Source: Paenibacillus glycinis
Lineage (GTDB): Bacteria > Bacillota > Bacilli > Paenibacillales > Paenibacillaceae
NCBI RefSeq assembly: GCF_009909185.1
Contig: NZ_JAAAMV010000031.1
Coordinates: 43,716-107,715, forward strand
DNA length: 64,000 nucleotides
Reading direction: 5' to 3'
Part shown: piece after piece, positions 16,581-25,982 of the stretch
Layout of the letters: each line of letters starts with the position of its first letter
Position numbering within the stretch: position 1 is the stretch's first letter
Made by a program: the position numbers and the translations under genes
Notes under the pieces: model-generated
Seen by the model: only the letters and a program-made list of their open reading frames with translations
Told to the model about the DNA's origin: nothing
Databases searched by the model: none

Positions 16581-17390
16581 TCAGGACGGCGGTTCGCCGT
16601 AATGGCTCGCGGCGGAGCGCCCCTTGAACCGGAAACGGGTCGGCGGGGCGCCGCAATGCTGCTTGAACGCCTTGCTGAAATGATAAATATCCGCGTAACC
16701 GAGCGCGTGCGAGACTTCGGTGATGTTCATCGCCGTTTCGGCAAGCAAAAACCGGGCCCGTTCCATGCGCACGCGGGTCATGTACGTTTTCAAGGAATAA
16801 CCGGTATAGGTCTTGAACAAATGGCTCAAGTGCCGCGGCGAGACGCCGTAAGCCGATGCGAGGCCGGCCACCGTGACGGCGATGCCGTGATGCTCGGCCA
16901 ATTCGTCGATGACCTTATGGACGAGCTGCTTGTGCATGGCCGAGATCGGCGCGTGAACGGCTTCCTCCTGCCGCCGCATATGGAGCAGCACGAGGCGCAT
17001 AAGCAGCTCGAATTCTTCCTCCTTCGCGGCTTCCCCGCGCTGCTGCACGTCGAGCATCCGCTGCAGGCATGTCTCGGGCAGGGCCGTATCCTCGAACTTC
17101 GCATGCCGGCCCGGGAGCTCCGGACCGGCAACCTCGTCCAGCGTGAAGTGAATGAAAATCACGGTCAGCCGCTGGTTGTCGTCCTGCGCGGCGTGAACGG
17201 CATCGCCGGGACGAATCAGGAAGCAGGAGCCTTTGCCGATGGGATAACGCTCCTCGTTGATTCGCATTTCCCCTTTGCCGTCCATGGCGTACCAGAGGTC
17301 GTAGTCGTGCAGGGGGAGCTTGGGCGACCATACCCAGCCCCGCTCGCACCTGGCTTTGCCGAACGAGCTTGCGCAGCGAATCGTATGCAC
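16581..17390 (-). CDS. AraC-family transcriptional regulator
   Basis: A 269-residue AraC/XylS regulator. The N-terminal cupin sensor (about 1-130) contains LHDYDLWYAMDGKGEM and CFLIRPGDAVHA. The C-terminal double HTH covers about 165-265 with VTVAGLASAYGVSPRHLSHL and MNITEVSHALGYADIYHFSK. The start is GTG at 17390, with GAGGAG 8 bases upstream. It is divergent from the PhyH-type dioxygenase gene at 17527 and probably controls it, and perhaps locus A, in response to a sugar or its derivative (inference). Confidence 0.9.
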   Translation of the reverse strand: MHTIRCASSFGKARCERGWVWSPKLPLHDYDLWYAMDGKGEMRINEERYPIGKGSCFLIRPGDAVHAAQDDNQRLTVIFIHFTLDEVAGPELPGRHAKFEDTALPETCLQRMLDVQQRGEAAKEEEFELLMRLVLLHMRRQEEAVHAPISAMHKQLVHKVIDELAEHHGIAVTVAGLASAYGVSPRHLSHLFKTYTGYSLKTYMTRVRMERARFLLAETAMNITEVSHALGYADIYHFSKAFKQHCGAPPTRFRFKGRSAASHYGEPPS

Positions 17391-17459
17391 GGGCAGTGCT
17401 CCTCTCTAGGCGGGAAACAGCATGTTTTGACAAAAATGCGTCGGTTCCCTCCATTTTCT

Positions 17460-17473
17460 TGCATGCGCTTCCG
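17460..17473. promoter_or_regulatory. cre-like sequence in the AraC/PhyH divergent region
   Basis: Read on the minus strand, CGGAAGCGCATGCA matches the cre consensus in 12 of 14 positions. It lies midway between the divergent AraC and dioxygenase genes. Weaker than the three perfect sites in the window. Confidence 0.3.
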
Positions 17474-17526
17474 CGCTACGATTAGCGTATCAAATAACCT
17501 GTCAAAACGAAATGGGGAGTGTGCCG

Positions 17527-18360
17527 ATGTCACGCGCAAATTTACAAAATGCCGAAGAAATCAACGGCCGCATGTACCGGTTCGGCAGGCAGCACGCGCC
17601 GCTGCCGTCCGTCTCGGCCTTCACGGACGAGCATGTCCTTCACTATCGGGAGCAAGGCTTCGTCGCGATCGACGGGGTGCTTGGCCCCGATGAGGTCAAC
17701 GCCTGCATCGCGGCGATCATGGGCCATATCTTCGATCCGGATACGAAAGCGAAGATTCAATTCACGAAGCCCCAAAGCGAGCTGCATACCGACGAGGAGC
17801 GCGAGCTTGCCGTTCGCAAGGTGTACGATTACGTCGACGCGGATCCGGTGCTGCATGCGGCCGCGCACAGTCCGGCGATCGCCGCCGTCGTCGAAAAGCT
17901 GCTGGGCGCGCAGTCCAAGCTGGCTCAGGATCAGGCGCTGCTCAAACCGCCGCACGGCGGAGGCGAGAAGCCGTGGCATCAGGATATGGCATACGGCAAC
18001 CTCGCGTACGAGAAAGCGGTGGTCGGCGTGTGGATCGCTTTGGACGAAGCCGGGATCGACAACGGCTGCATGCATGTCATACCGCGTTCCCACATGGATG
18101 GCGCGGCGCCGCATTACGCCGTTCGCGATTGGCAGCTCTGCGATGCCAACGTGCCGGTGGACAGAGACGTCGCGATCCCGCTCAAGCCGGGCGGCGCGTT
18201 GTTCTTTCACGGCTTGCTTTACCACGGCACGCCGTTCAATTTCTCCGAACTCCGCAGGCGCGCGCTGCAATTCCATTATGCGCCGGCGGAAGCCGGCAAG
18301 CTGTCACCGGGCGAGTACAAGCGGATGTTCACCAACGAGATGACGAACGCGGAATGCTGA
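17527..18360 (+). CDS. Phytanoyl-CoA dioxygenase (PhyH) family protein
   Basis: A 277-residue Fe(II)/2-oxoglutarate-dependent oxygenase of the PhyH family. The facial triad is visible: His151-x-Asp153 (WHQDMAYGNL) and a distal His at 228 or 233 (FFHGLLYHGTPFN); the later Arg in SELRRRALQF fits 2-oxoglutarate binding. The double-stranded beta-helix covers about 120-250. Such enzymes hydroxylate small molecules; the substrate here is unknown. The ATG at 17527 has GGGGAG 8 bases upstream. It is divergent from an AraC regulator and next to a sugar-uptake locus. A second, only distantly similar PhyH gene closes sugar locus C. Confidence 0.85.
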   Translation: MSRANLQNAEEINGRMYRFGRQHAPLPSVSAFTDEHVLHYREQGFVAIDGVLGPDEVNACIAAIMGHIFDPDTKAKIQFTKPQSELHTDEERELAVRKVYDYVDADPVLHAAAHSPAIAAVVEKLLGAQSKLAQDQALLKPPHGGGEKPWHQDMAYGNLAYEKAVVGVWIALDEAGIDNGCMHVIPRSHMDGAAPHYAVRDWQLCDANVPVDRDVAIPLKPGGALFFHGLLYHGTPFNFSELRRRALQFHYAPAEAGKLSPGEYKRMFTNEMTNAEC

Positions 18361-18573
18361 GGCGCTCGATGCGGATTGACGCGTCTGCGGTCATGCGTCT
18401 CGCTTGAGGAGAGATTTTGTAAATCCTGCAATCACGGCCCGCGGCGCATGCTGCGGGTCCTTATTCGTTTGCCCGCGAATGAATAGACGAAGAATCGCGC
18501 GATGGGACCTTCGGCAGACGCTTACGAGGAATTGCCCATAGACCGAGTCTATAGCTCCTGTGGAAATTATGTA

Positions 18574-18601
18574 TTACATGAATGGGCGCATTTCGTATTA
18601 T
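18574..18601 (+). promoter_or_regulatory. Probable promoter of the SpoIIAA-like gene
   Basis: TTACAT at 18574-18579 and TATTAT at 18596-18601 with a 16-bp spacer, about 88 bp before the start codon. Confidence 0.4.
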
Positions 18602-18688
18602 AGTGGAACTACGAGTTGAAGCCGCTCAATTTGTACAAGAAATCAAATCAAACATACAGCAATCCATTACTAGTGGGAGTGAACGATA

Positions 18689-19087
18689 ATGACAAACTAC
18701 TATACATCCGATAAAGCCCATATCTACTGGGACGAAGCCATCGAATCCGTCGTGATTACCTGGAATTCCTTCGCGCAAGGGGACGAGTTCCGCGAGCCGC
18801 TGGACAAGATGATCGAATTGGCCGTCATGAAGAAAGCGAAGAAAGCATTGTTCGACAGCAGCCATATCCTGGTCCTGGCGGAAGATACCAAATGGCTGGC
18901 CGAAGAATGGCTGCCCCGCCTGCTCAATGCCGGCATTCAATACGCGGCGACCGTTAATCCCGTCAAGCATGTCACGGACGGCGGCAAGGGCAAAACGCCG
19001 AGCCGGCGAAACGCGAAAAAATGGCAGCATCATGAATTCGAAGGCGTGCATCACGCCGTGAAATGGTTGTCCGGCATTACGGCTTGA
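18689..19087 (+). CDS. SpoIIAA-like (STAS/SEC14-type) protein
   Basis: A 132-residue soluble protein resembling the SpoIIAA-like family (Pfam SpoIIAA-like), a STAS/CRAL-TRIO-related fold. The run KKAKKALFDSSHILVLAEDTKW followed by EEWLPRLLNAGIQYAATV fits its strand-helix pattern; phosphorylatable Ser residues of true anti-sigma antagonists cannot be assigned. No enzymatic motif is present. The ATG is preceded by GGGAGTGA. The next gene, glpX, follows after 50 bases, so they may be co-transcribed, but a functional link is not evident. Confidence 0.6.
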   Translation: MTNYYTSDKAHIYWDEAIESVVITWNSFAQGDEFREPLDKMIELAVMKKAKKALFDSSHILVLAEDTKWLAEEWLPRLLNAGIQYAATVNPVKHVTDGGKGKTPSRRNAKKWQHHEFEGVHHAVKWLSGITA

Positions 19088-19137
19088 TTCCGAGCCTGAA
19101 TATCCATACATGAGGATCGCGAAAGGCGGAGAAGATA

Positions 19138-20124
<987 letters not shown>

Positions 20125-20137
20125 CCGACGAAGATTC

Positions 20138-20163
20138 ACCCGTCCATTGCGGACGGGTTTTTT
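20138..20163 (+). terminator. Terminator after glpX
   Basis: An 8-bp stem ACCCGTCC/GGACGGGT with loop ATTGC runs into six T. Confidence 0.9.
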
Positions 20164-20190
20164 GTTTTGCCGCGGATGCCGTATTATGTA

Positions 20191-20220
20191 TTGAAACGAG
20201 AACGTATGTTTGTATATAAT
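20191..20220 (+). promoter_or_regulatory. Sigma-A-type promoter of the isochorismatase-like gene
   Basis: TTGAAA at 20191-20196 and a perfect TATAAT at 20215-20220 with an 18-bp spacer, about 40 bp before the start codon. Confidence 0.65.
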
Positions 20221-20259
20221 GTAGGTGAAGCCAAAAAAGCAATGAAATGAGGTGTGTAC

Positions 20260-20793
20260 ATGCATCAGGATACCGCATTGCTGATCGTCGACGTGCAAAA
20301 CGGCATGTTCATGGAATCGGATCCGGTTCACGACGGACAAGGCCTGGTCGAGCGCGTGCGCGAGCTGATCCGGAAAGCGCGGGCTTGCGATACCCCGGTC
20401 ATCTACGTCCAGCATAACGAAGGCGAGGGCGAACCGCTCGCATCCCATACGCCGGGCTGGGAGATTCATCCCTTGATCGCGCCCGTCGAGGGAGATATCG
20501 TCATTCAGAAGCATGTGCCCGACGCGTTCCGGGAGACGAATCTCCAAGCGGAATTGGACAAGCTCGGGATCGCTAACGTCGTCGTGGCGGGCCTGCAAAC
20601 GGATATGTGCATCGAAGCAACCAGCCGGCGCGCCAGCGAATTAGGCTATCGCACGACGGTGGCGGGCGATTGTCACAGCACCTGGGCCCAAGGCGGGCAA
20701 AGCGCGGAACGAATCATCGCAAGCCGCAACGAGCTGTTCCGGTCTTTCGCGGATGTTCGCGAATCGGCGGCGATCGATTTTTGCCCGGCATAA
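20260..20793 (+). CDS. Isochorismatase-family cysteine hydrolase
   Basis: A 177-residue cysteine hydrolase of the isochorismatase/nicotinamidase-like superfamily. The catalytic triad is readable: Asp11 (LLIVDVQNGM), Lys84 (IQKHVPDAF) and Cys117 (GLQTDMCIEAT), with the usual cis-peptide before the nucleophile loop. The substrate is unknown; members hydrolyse amides, imides or isochorismate. The ATG at 20260 follows GAGGTG closely; a GTG two codons upstream is the alternative. The gene has its own promoter and a strong terminator and seems to stand alone. Confidence 0.88.
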   Translation: MHQDTALLIVDVQNGMFMESDPVHDGQGLVERVRELIRKARACDTPVIYVQHNEGEGEPLASHTPGWEIHPLIAPVEGDIVIQKHVPDAFRETNLQAELDKLGIANVVVAGLQTDMCIEATSRRASELGYRTTVAGDCHSTWAQGGQSAERIIASRNELFRSFADVRESAAIDFCPA

Positions 20794-20876
20794 CCACCTG
20801 ACCGGACGTTCCGTTCGCAGCAAGAACGGCCGCCGCGGGCGGCGGATCGAGCAGCCCCTGACTGCTCGAACAGCGG

Positions 20877-20915
20877 AGCGCAAGGCATCGCGTATCGTGA
20901 TGCCTTGCGCTTTTT
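20877..20915 (+). terminator. Strong terminator after the isochorismatase-like gene
   Basis: A perfect 13-bp stem AGCGCAAGGCATC/GATGCCTTGCGCT with a 9-base loop followed by a T-run. A small hairpin GAGCAG/CTGCTC precedes it near 20850. Confidence 0.9.
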
Positions 20916-21206
20916 GCTGCTGCGCGCTTTGCTTGCCCGGGCGTCCGCTAGCGTCCGGCTTCAGGGTCCGGGCATGCTGATTCGCCGCGCGATCGCACGG
21001 GAGGCCGGCGGAAGAGTTAATCGCAAATAACATAGTCCATACCGGAAGCTTTCGCGCAATTTACAGTAGTTTCCATAGCCTTTGTAAGCGATACTTCCGA
21101 ATGAGGAGGAGGTGAACGCGGCATTGTTTGGCATGGCACAATCGGACCTGCCGTCAACGCAGACCAGTCAGCCGATGAACCGAGATACGAGAGGAGCTGA
21201 ATAGTA
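20916..21206. other. Leader region of the beta-helix protein gene
   Basis: No gene. GAGGAGGAGGTGA near 21102-21114 looks like a ribosome binding site without a useful frame behind it. The real gene start at 21207 has GAGAGGAGCTGA. I see no known riboswitch and no convincing -35/-10 pair. Confidence 0.4.
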
Positions 21207-24200
21207 ATGACGAACGTTTTGGGAAGGAAGCCGCGCCGCAAGCTCGGCAGCATCCTGCTGGCTCTCGCGACCATGCTGCCGGTGATTCCGCTTCCGTCGG
21301 CGTTCGCCGCGACGGTGAACGTCACCGCGTACGGGGCGAACGGCGGCGATACGACGGACGACCTGCAGGGCATCGCGAACGCCATCGCGGCCGCATCGAG
21401 CGGCGACACGGTCTATTTTCCCGCCGGCACGTACTACATTACCGGCACGATCAACGCCAAGTCGGGCATCAAGCTGATCGGGCAAAGCAAGGACACGACG
21501 ATTATCAAGTACAGCGGCACGACGGACAACAACATGATCACGCTCAGCAATACGACGGGCGTCGAGGTTGCCCAGCTGACGCTGGACGGCAACAACAACA
21601 CGCATGTCGTCTCCGGCATATGGGGGGAGCCGGGCAGCGGACATAACATTCATCATAATATCATCAAGGATTTGGTCAAAGCGGACGGGTTCGCGCCGTT
21701 CGGCGTCCTGCTCTCCGGCACGGACAACTCGACGATCGCGGACAATACGTTCACGAACATCGGCGTGAATTCCTCGTGGGGCGGCGCCATTCGCGCGGGC
21801 TGGAATTCCAACGGCACGAAGATCCTGCGCAACACGATCGCGAATACGGGACGCGGCGGCATCTTCGCCAACGATACGTGCAACAACGTGGTCGTGAAGA
21901 ACAACACGATCACCGGCTCGGGCCTGCACGAGCACGGCCTGTCGATCGAGCTGCACACGAACTGCAACTATTCGGTCATCGAGGACAACAACGTCGACCA
22001 CTGGATCAGCGCCGTTCGTTCCAACAATATCGCGGTCAGACGCAATACGGTCCATACGACGGACGGTACCGTGCAGGGCATGGGACTTGAAGTCATGGTC
22101 ACCCACGGCGTCACGACCGACAATCTCGTCGATGGCGGGCAGCAAGTGGGCATGCAGCAATCCCCGGGCACGGGCTACCAATATTGGGGCTACAACACGA
22201 TTCAAAACATGGTCATGTGGGGCATGCAGCTGCAGGGCGCGGACACGGGCGAAACGGAGCAGTTCCAGTACTTCTATAAGAACACGTTCAAGAACGGTCC
22301 GATCGGCAATCCCGCGGCCGCCTATCCCGGCTATGACGGCAATGCCATCCGGATTCACGGCAATTCGCGGAATTTGACGTTCGACAGCAACCAGATCGTC
22401 AACAACGGACGGAAAGCGATCGAGATCACGAGCGCGTCCGGCACGGACCGTCTCAGCTTCATTAATAACGTCATCACGGGCAACGGCGGACCGTCGATCG
22501 ATCAATACCCGTCGGCGGCGGCGGATCTCGAATGGAGCAACAACACGGTGAGCGGCAACGGCACGAACACGCAATTGGTCAGCCGCGGCTTCGGCGATCC
22601 GAAGCCGACGGCCAACTTCAGCGCGCCGCTCAGCGTGCAGCTGGGGCAGTCCATTACCTTCACGAACTCGTCCACGGACAACGGCACGATCGCGGAGAAC
22701 CTCTGGGACCTTGGCGAGGGGCCGCCGGTGAACGCGGTCAGCCCGACCTATACCTACCAGAATGCCGGCACGTACCGGGTTACGCTCGTCGTCTGGGACA
22801 ACACGGGGCGCGCGAGCTTGAAGGAGCAGACGGTCAACGTCTATGCCGGTCCGCCGGACACGCAGGCGCCGACGGCGCCGACGCTGACTTCGCCGTCCAA
22901 GTCCAACGTGACCGTCGATCTCGCTTGGTCCGGCGCGGCGGATAACGTCGGCATCGTCGGCTACGACGTGTATAAAGGCGGCGCGCTTATCGGCTCCGCG
23001 TCGGGAGCGGGCGCGACGACCTACACCGTAACGGGCTTGACGCCGAGCACGGCGTATAGCTTCACGGTCCGGGCGAAGGATGCGGCGGGCAATGTCTCGT
23101 CGGCCAGCAATACGGTGAACGTCACGACGGCCGCCGGCGACACGCAGCCGCCGACGACCCCGACGAATCTGGCCTCCACCGGCAAGACGGATACGAGCGT
23201 CAGCTTGACCTGGTCCGCTTCGTCGGATAACGTGGGCGTAACCGGCTACGACGTCTATTACGGCTCCACGCTGGCCGGCTCCACGTCAGGGCCGAGCGGC
23301 ACGACGTTCGTCGCGAGCGGCCTCGCGCCGAACACCGCGTACACGTTCACCGTCAAGGCAAAGGATGCATCGAACAACGTCTCGGCCGCGAGCAACGGCG
23401 TGACGGTCACGACGGAACCGCTCGCCAACTGGACGCTCTGCGCGGGCGAGAACAACACGTGCAGCTTCTCGGGCACGAAGCAGGTGCGCTTCGGCGCGAA
23501 CGGCAGCTATGCTTACGGCACGTTCACGAATTCCGTGATGTGCTCGACCAACCAATTCGGCGACCCGGCTCCGGGTTACTACAAATCCTGCGAGGTGAAT
23601 CTGGCGGGCACCGGCGGAGGCGGCGATACCCAAGCGCCGACGGCGCCGTCCAATCTGACGTCCCCGTCGAAAACGGCGAGCACCGTCACGCTCTCCTGGA
23701 CGGCCTCCACCGACAACATCGCGGTGACCGGCTACGATGTCTACAACGGTTCGGCGCTGGCGGGCACGGTGACGTCCGGCACGACGTTCACGGTATCCGG
23801 CCTGACGGCGAACACGGCGTACACGTTCACGGTCAAGGCTAAGGACGCGGCCGGCAACGCATCGCTCGCGAGCGGCGCGCTCAGCGTCACGACGAATTCG
23901 TCGTCGGATACGACGGCGCCTTCGGCGCCGACCGGGCTCGCTTCGCCGTCCAAGACGAGCACGAGCGTCAGCCTGTCGTGGACGGCCGCGACCGACAACG
24001 TCGGGGTTGCGGGTTACGATGTTTATAACGGCGCGAATTTGGCGGGCTCCACGACTTCGACGACCTTCACGGTGACGGGGCTGACGGCCGGCACGGCCTA
24101 TACGTTCACGGTCAAAGCGAAGGACGCGGCCGGCAACGTATCGGCGGCCAGCAATGCGGCGAACGTCACGACCGACGCCTCGTCGACGGCCAACTGGGTC

Positions 24201-25148
24201 TTCTGCGCGGGGGAGAACAACACATGTGCCTTTAGCGGCACGAAGGAAGTGCGATACGGCGCAAGCGGCAGCTATAACTACGGCACGTTCACGAATTCCG
24301 TATACTGCGGCAACAGCACCTTCGGCGACCCGATATCGGGCGCGTACAAAACCTGCGAGGTGAATATGGGCGGCTCCGGGGGCGGAGGCGGCGATACGCA
24401 AGCGCCGACCGCGCCGGGCGCCTTGACGTCGCCGTCGAAGACGGCAACGAGCGTCAGTCTCTCGTGGTCGGCATCGACCGACAACGTCGGCGTGACGGGC
24501 TACGAGGTGTATAACGGCGTCTCGCTGGCCGGCACGACGTCCGGGACGTCCTTCACGGTGAGCGGATTGTCCGCGGGCACGGCGTATACCTTCACGGTGA
24601 AGGCGAAGGATGCGGCCGGCAACGCATCGGCGGCCAGCAGCGCGCTGGCCGTGACGACCAATGCTTCCGGCGGCGGCAGCGGAAGCGTTACGCAGGAATA
24701 TTGGACGGGAATCTCGGGCACGTCCGTGACTTCCATTCCGACCGGCACGACGCCGAGCGGAACTGCGGCGCTCACGAGCCTGGAGGAACCGACGAACTGG
24801 GGCGACAACTACGGCACGCGAATTCGGGGCTACATCACGCCGACGGCGTCGGGCTCGTACACGTTCTACATCGCGGGCGACGACGAGTGCCAGCTCTACT
24901 TGAGCACGAACAACAGCCCGTCGAACAAAGCCATGATCGCGAACGTCTACGAATACGCGGGCGTAAGGGAATGGAACAAATCCACCACGCAGCAATCCGG
25001 CGCAGTGACGCTGACCGCGGGGCAGCCGTATTATTTCGAAGTGCTGCACAAGGAAGGAGGGGGCGGGGACAATCTCGCCGTAGGCTGGACCGGACCGGGC
25101 ATATCGTCGATCACCGTCATCGGCGGATCCTACCTCTCGTCCTACTGA
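21207..25148 (+). CDS. Secreted beta-helix/PKD/FN3/PA14 multidomain protein
   Basis: A 1313-residue secreted protein, probably a polysaccharide-binding or depolymerising enzyme. The signal peptide ends near residue 34 (PSAFA-A). Residues 36-460 form a right-handed parallel beta-helix that opens like pectate lyase 3 family proteins (VNVTAYGANGGDTTDD) and shows many NNT/NTI turns. A PKD domain follows (about 463-548), then five FN3 domains (about 550, 644, 806, 900 and 1063 onward), each starting near D-T-x-x-P-x-x-P. Two copies of a 60-residue cysteine-containing module (about 740-800 and 993-1054; WxxCAGENNTC...GTK.VR.GA.GSY.YGTFTNSV.C) interrupt them. A PA14 carbohydrate-binding domain ends the chain (about 1158-1313). 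No wall anchor is visible. Catalytic residues cannot be assigned. Confidence 0.88.
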   Translation: MTNVLGRKPRRKLGSILLALATMLPVIPLPSAFAATVNVTAYGANGGDTTDDLQGIANAIAAASSGDTVYFPAGTYYITGTINAKSGIKLIGQSKDTTIIKYSGTTDNNMITLSNTTGVEVAQLTLDGNNNTHVVSGIWGEPGSGHNIHHNIIKDLVKADGFAPFGVLLSGTDNSTIADNTFTNIGVNSSWGGAIRAGWNSNGTKILRNTIANTGRGGIFANDTCNNVVVKNNTITGSGLHEHGLSIELHTNCNYSVIEDNNVDHWISAVRSNNIAVRRNTVHTTDGTVQGMGLEVMVTHGVTTDNLVDGGQQVGMQQSPGTGYQYWGYNTIQNMVMWGMQLQGADTGETEQFQYFYKNTFKNGPIGNPAAAYPGYDGNAIRIHGNSRNLTFDSNQIVNNGRKAIEITSASGTDRLSFINNVITGNGGPSIDQYPSAAADLEWSNNTVSGNGTNTQLVSRGFGDPKPTANFSAPLSVQLGQSITFTNSSTDNGTIAENLWDLGEGPPVNAVSPTYTYQNAGTYRVTLVVWDNTGRASLKEQTVNVYAGPPDTQAPTAPTLTSPSKSNVTVDLAWSGAADNVGIVGYDVYKGGALIGSASGAGATTYTVTGLTPSTAYSFTVRAKDAAGNVSSASNTVNVTTAAGDTQPPTTPTNLASTGKTDTSVSLTWSASSDNVGVTGYDVYYGSTLAGSTSGPSGTTFVASGLAPNTAYTFTVKAKDASNNVSAASNGVTVTTEPLANWTLCAGENNTCSFSGTKQVRFGANGSYAYGTFTNSVMCSTNQFGDPAPGYYKSCEVNLAGTGGGGDTQAPTAPSNLTSPSKTASTVTLSWTASTDNIAVTGYDVYNGSALAGTVTSGTTFTVSGLTANTAYTFTVKAKDAAGNASLASGALSVTTNSSSDTTAPSAPTGLASPSKTSTSVSLSWTAATDNVGVAGYDVYNGANLAGSTTSTTFTVTGLTAGTAYTFTVKAKDAAGNVSAASNAANVTTDASSTANWVFCAGENNTCAFSGTKEVRYGASGSYNYGTFTNSVYCGNSTFGDPISGAYKTCEVNMGGSGGGGGDTQAPTAPGALTSPSKTATSVSLSWSASTDNVGVTGYEVYNGVSLAGTTSGTSFTVSGLSAGTAYTFTVKAKDAAGNASAASSALAVTTNASGGGSGSVTQEYWTGISGTSVTSIPTGTTPSGTAALTSLEEPTNWGDNYGTRIRGYITPTASGSYTFYIAGDDECQLYLSTNNSPSNKAMIANVYEYAGVREWNKSTTQQSGAVTLTAGQPYYFEVLHKEGGGGDNLAVGWTGPGISSITVIGGSYLSSY
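22850..24670 (+). repeat. FN3-coding repeats within the beta-helix gene
   Basis: Five FN3-coding units and two cysteine-module units share long stretches of similar DNA, for example variants of TATACGTTCACGGTCAA in each FN3 unit. They look like internal duplications and could recombine. Confidence 0.75.
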
Positions 25149-25197
25149 TTCCCGGCCAGACGGAATCAGGAACCTTCCCTTATGATTACGGAAAAGG

Positions 25198-25226
25198 CCG
25201 CCGAGCATGTCTCGGCGGCTTTTTTC
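25198..25226 (+). terminator. Terminator after the beta-helix gene
   Basis: A 9-bp stem GCCGCCGAG/CTCGGCGGC with loop CATGT is followed by six T. Confidence 0.9.
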
Positions 25227-25339
25227 GCGTTTTCATATGCTGCAGCTTGGGGGACGATTTTAATAGGATGTGGATACCTAACAAGGAATTCGGACAAGGA
25301 CGGCTAATTGGTAGAGAGCGATTAGGAAGGAGGCGGCCG

Positions 25340-25831
25340 ATGATGATGTACTTGCAGTATGAAGCGATGAAGCGCGCGGACGCGGACGAGATCGCGCGTT
25401 GGAAATACGAAGAGCCGTACAGCTTTTACGACAATGATGCCTCGGAAGAAGCGATTCGGGAAATGCTGGATCCGGATAACCCGTACTACGCCGTGTTCGA
25501 CTCGGAGCATGCGTTGGTCGGCTGCTTTTGCGCCGGAAATTCCGCGCAGGTTCCGAACGAAAGTTATGTCTACGCGGAACCGTATCTCGACATCGGGCTC
25601 GGTATGAGGCCGGAGCTTACGGGCCGAGGGCTTGGATCCGAATTTTTCGCTTTCGTGCTCGGCTCGTTGGCGCTCATCCATGGGGAAGTCCCGCTGCGGT
25701 TAACGGTCGCGGCGTTCAATCGGCGGGCCGTCAGGCTATACCGCAAGCACGGATTCGATGAAGCGGGGAGCTTTCCGAAAGGGGCGACCGAATTTATTGT
25801 CCTGTTGAATCAGAAACATGCGGGTTCATGA
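25340..25831 (+). CDS. GNAT family N-acetyltransferase
   Basis: A 163-residue GNAT acetyltransferase. The acetyl-CoA-binding region is visible as LDIGLGMRPELTGRGLGSEF near residues 85-104 (Q/RxxGxG/A type), followed by LTVAAFNRRAVRLYRKHGFDEAG, the typical C-terminal half of RimI/RimJ-like members. AAGGAGG lies 6 bases before the first of three consecutive ATG codons at 25340, 25343 and 25346; the exact one is uncertain. The acceptor substrate is unknown. It stands alone, convergent with the amidase gene. Confidence 0.85.
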   Translation: MMMYLQYEAMKRADADEIARWKYEEPYSFYDNDASEEAIREMLDPDNPYYAVFDSEHALVGCFCAGNSAQVPNESYVYAEPYLDIGLGMRPELTGRGLGSEFFAFVLGSLALIHGEVPLRLTVAAFNRRAVRLYRKHGFDEAGSFPKGATEFIVLLNQKHAGS

Positions 25832-25865
25832 GCGCGCGTAAAAACGCGGGGAATGCGAATGCAGG

Positions 25866-25897
25866 AGAGGCTGCCGGGAGAGATACCGGCAGCCTCT
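25866..25897. terminator. Hairpin between convergent genes
   Basis: A 12-bp stem AGAGGCTGCCGG/CCGGCAGCCTCT with loop GAGAGATA; the T-run is poor on both strands, so it may be a weak bidirectional terminator. Confidence 0.5.
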
Positions 25898-25982
25898 TCG
25901 CATTAACGCATTAAAGCGGGTGGGCGACGCGAATTCCGTTGTCCCCGCTCCGGCCACTCGCGGCGGCAAGCGTGCGATTATC

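Noticed and set aside
21001..21206. Cyclic-di-GMP or other riboswitch before the beta-helix gene
   Set aside because: The conserved core sequences of known riboswitch classes are not present in the leader.
22850..24670. CRISPR-like regular repeats
   Set aside because: The repeats are about 270-290 bp FN3-coding units in frame, not short direct repeats with unique spacers.
23286..25208. 640-codon open frame on the minus strand opposite the beta-helix gene
   Set aside because: Arg/Val/Ala-rich shadow translation caused by GC-rich third codon positions; the plus strand gives clear FN3 and PA14 domains.
24701..25831. 376-codon frame ending in the GNAT gene
   Set aside because: Its first two thirds overlap the PA14-coding sequence and the terminator at 25198-25226; the acetyltransferase starts at 25340.
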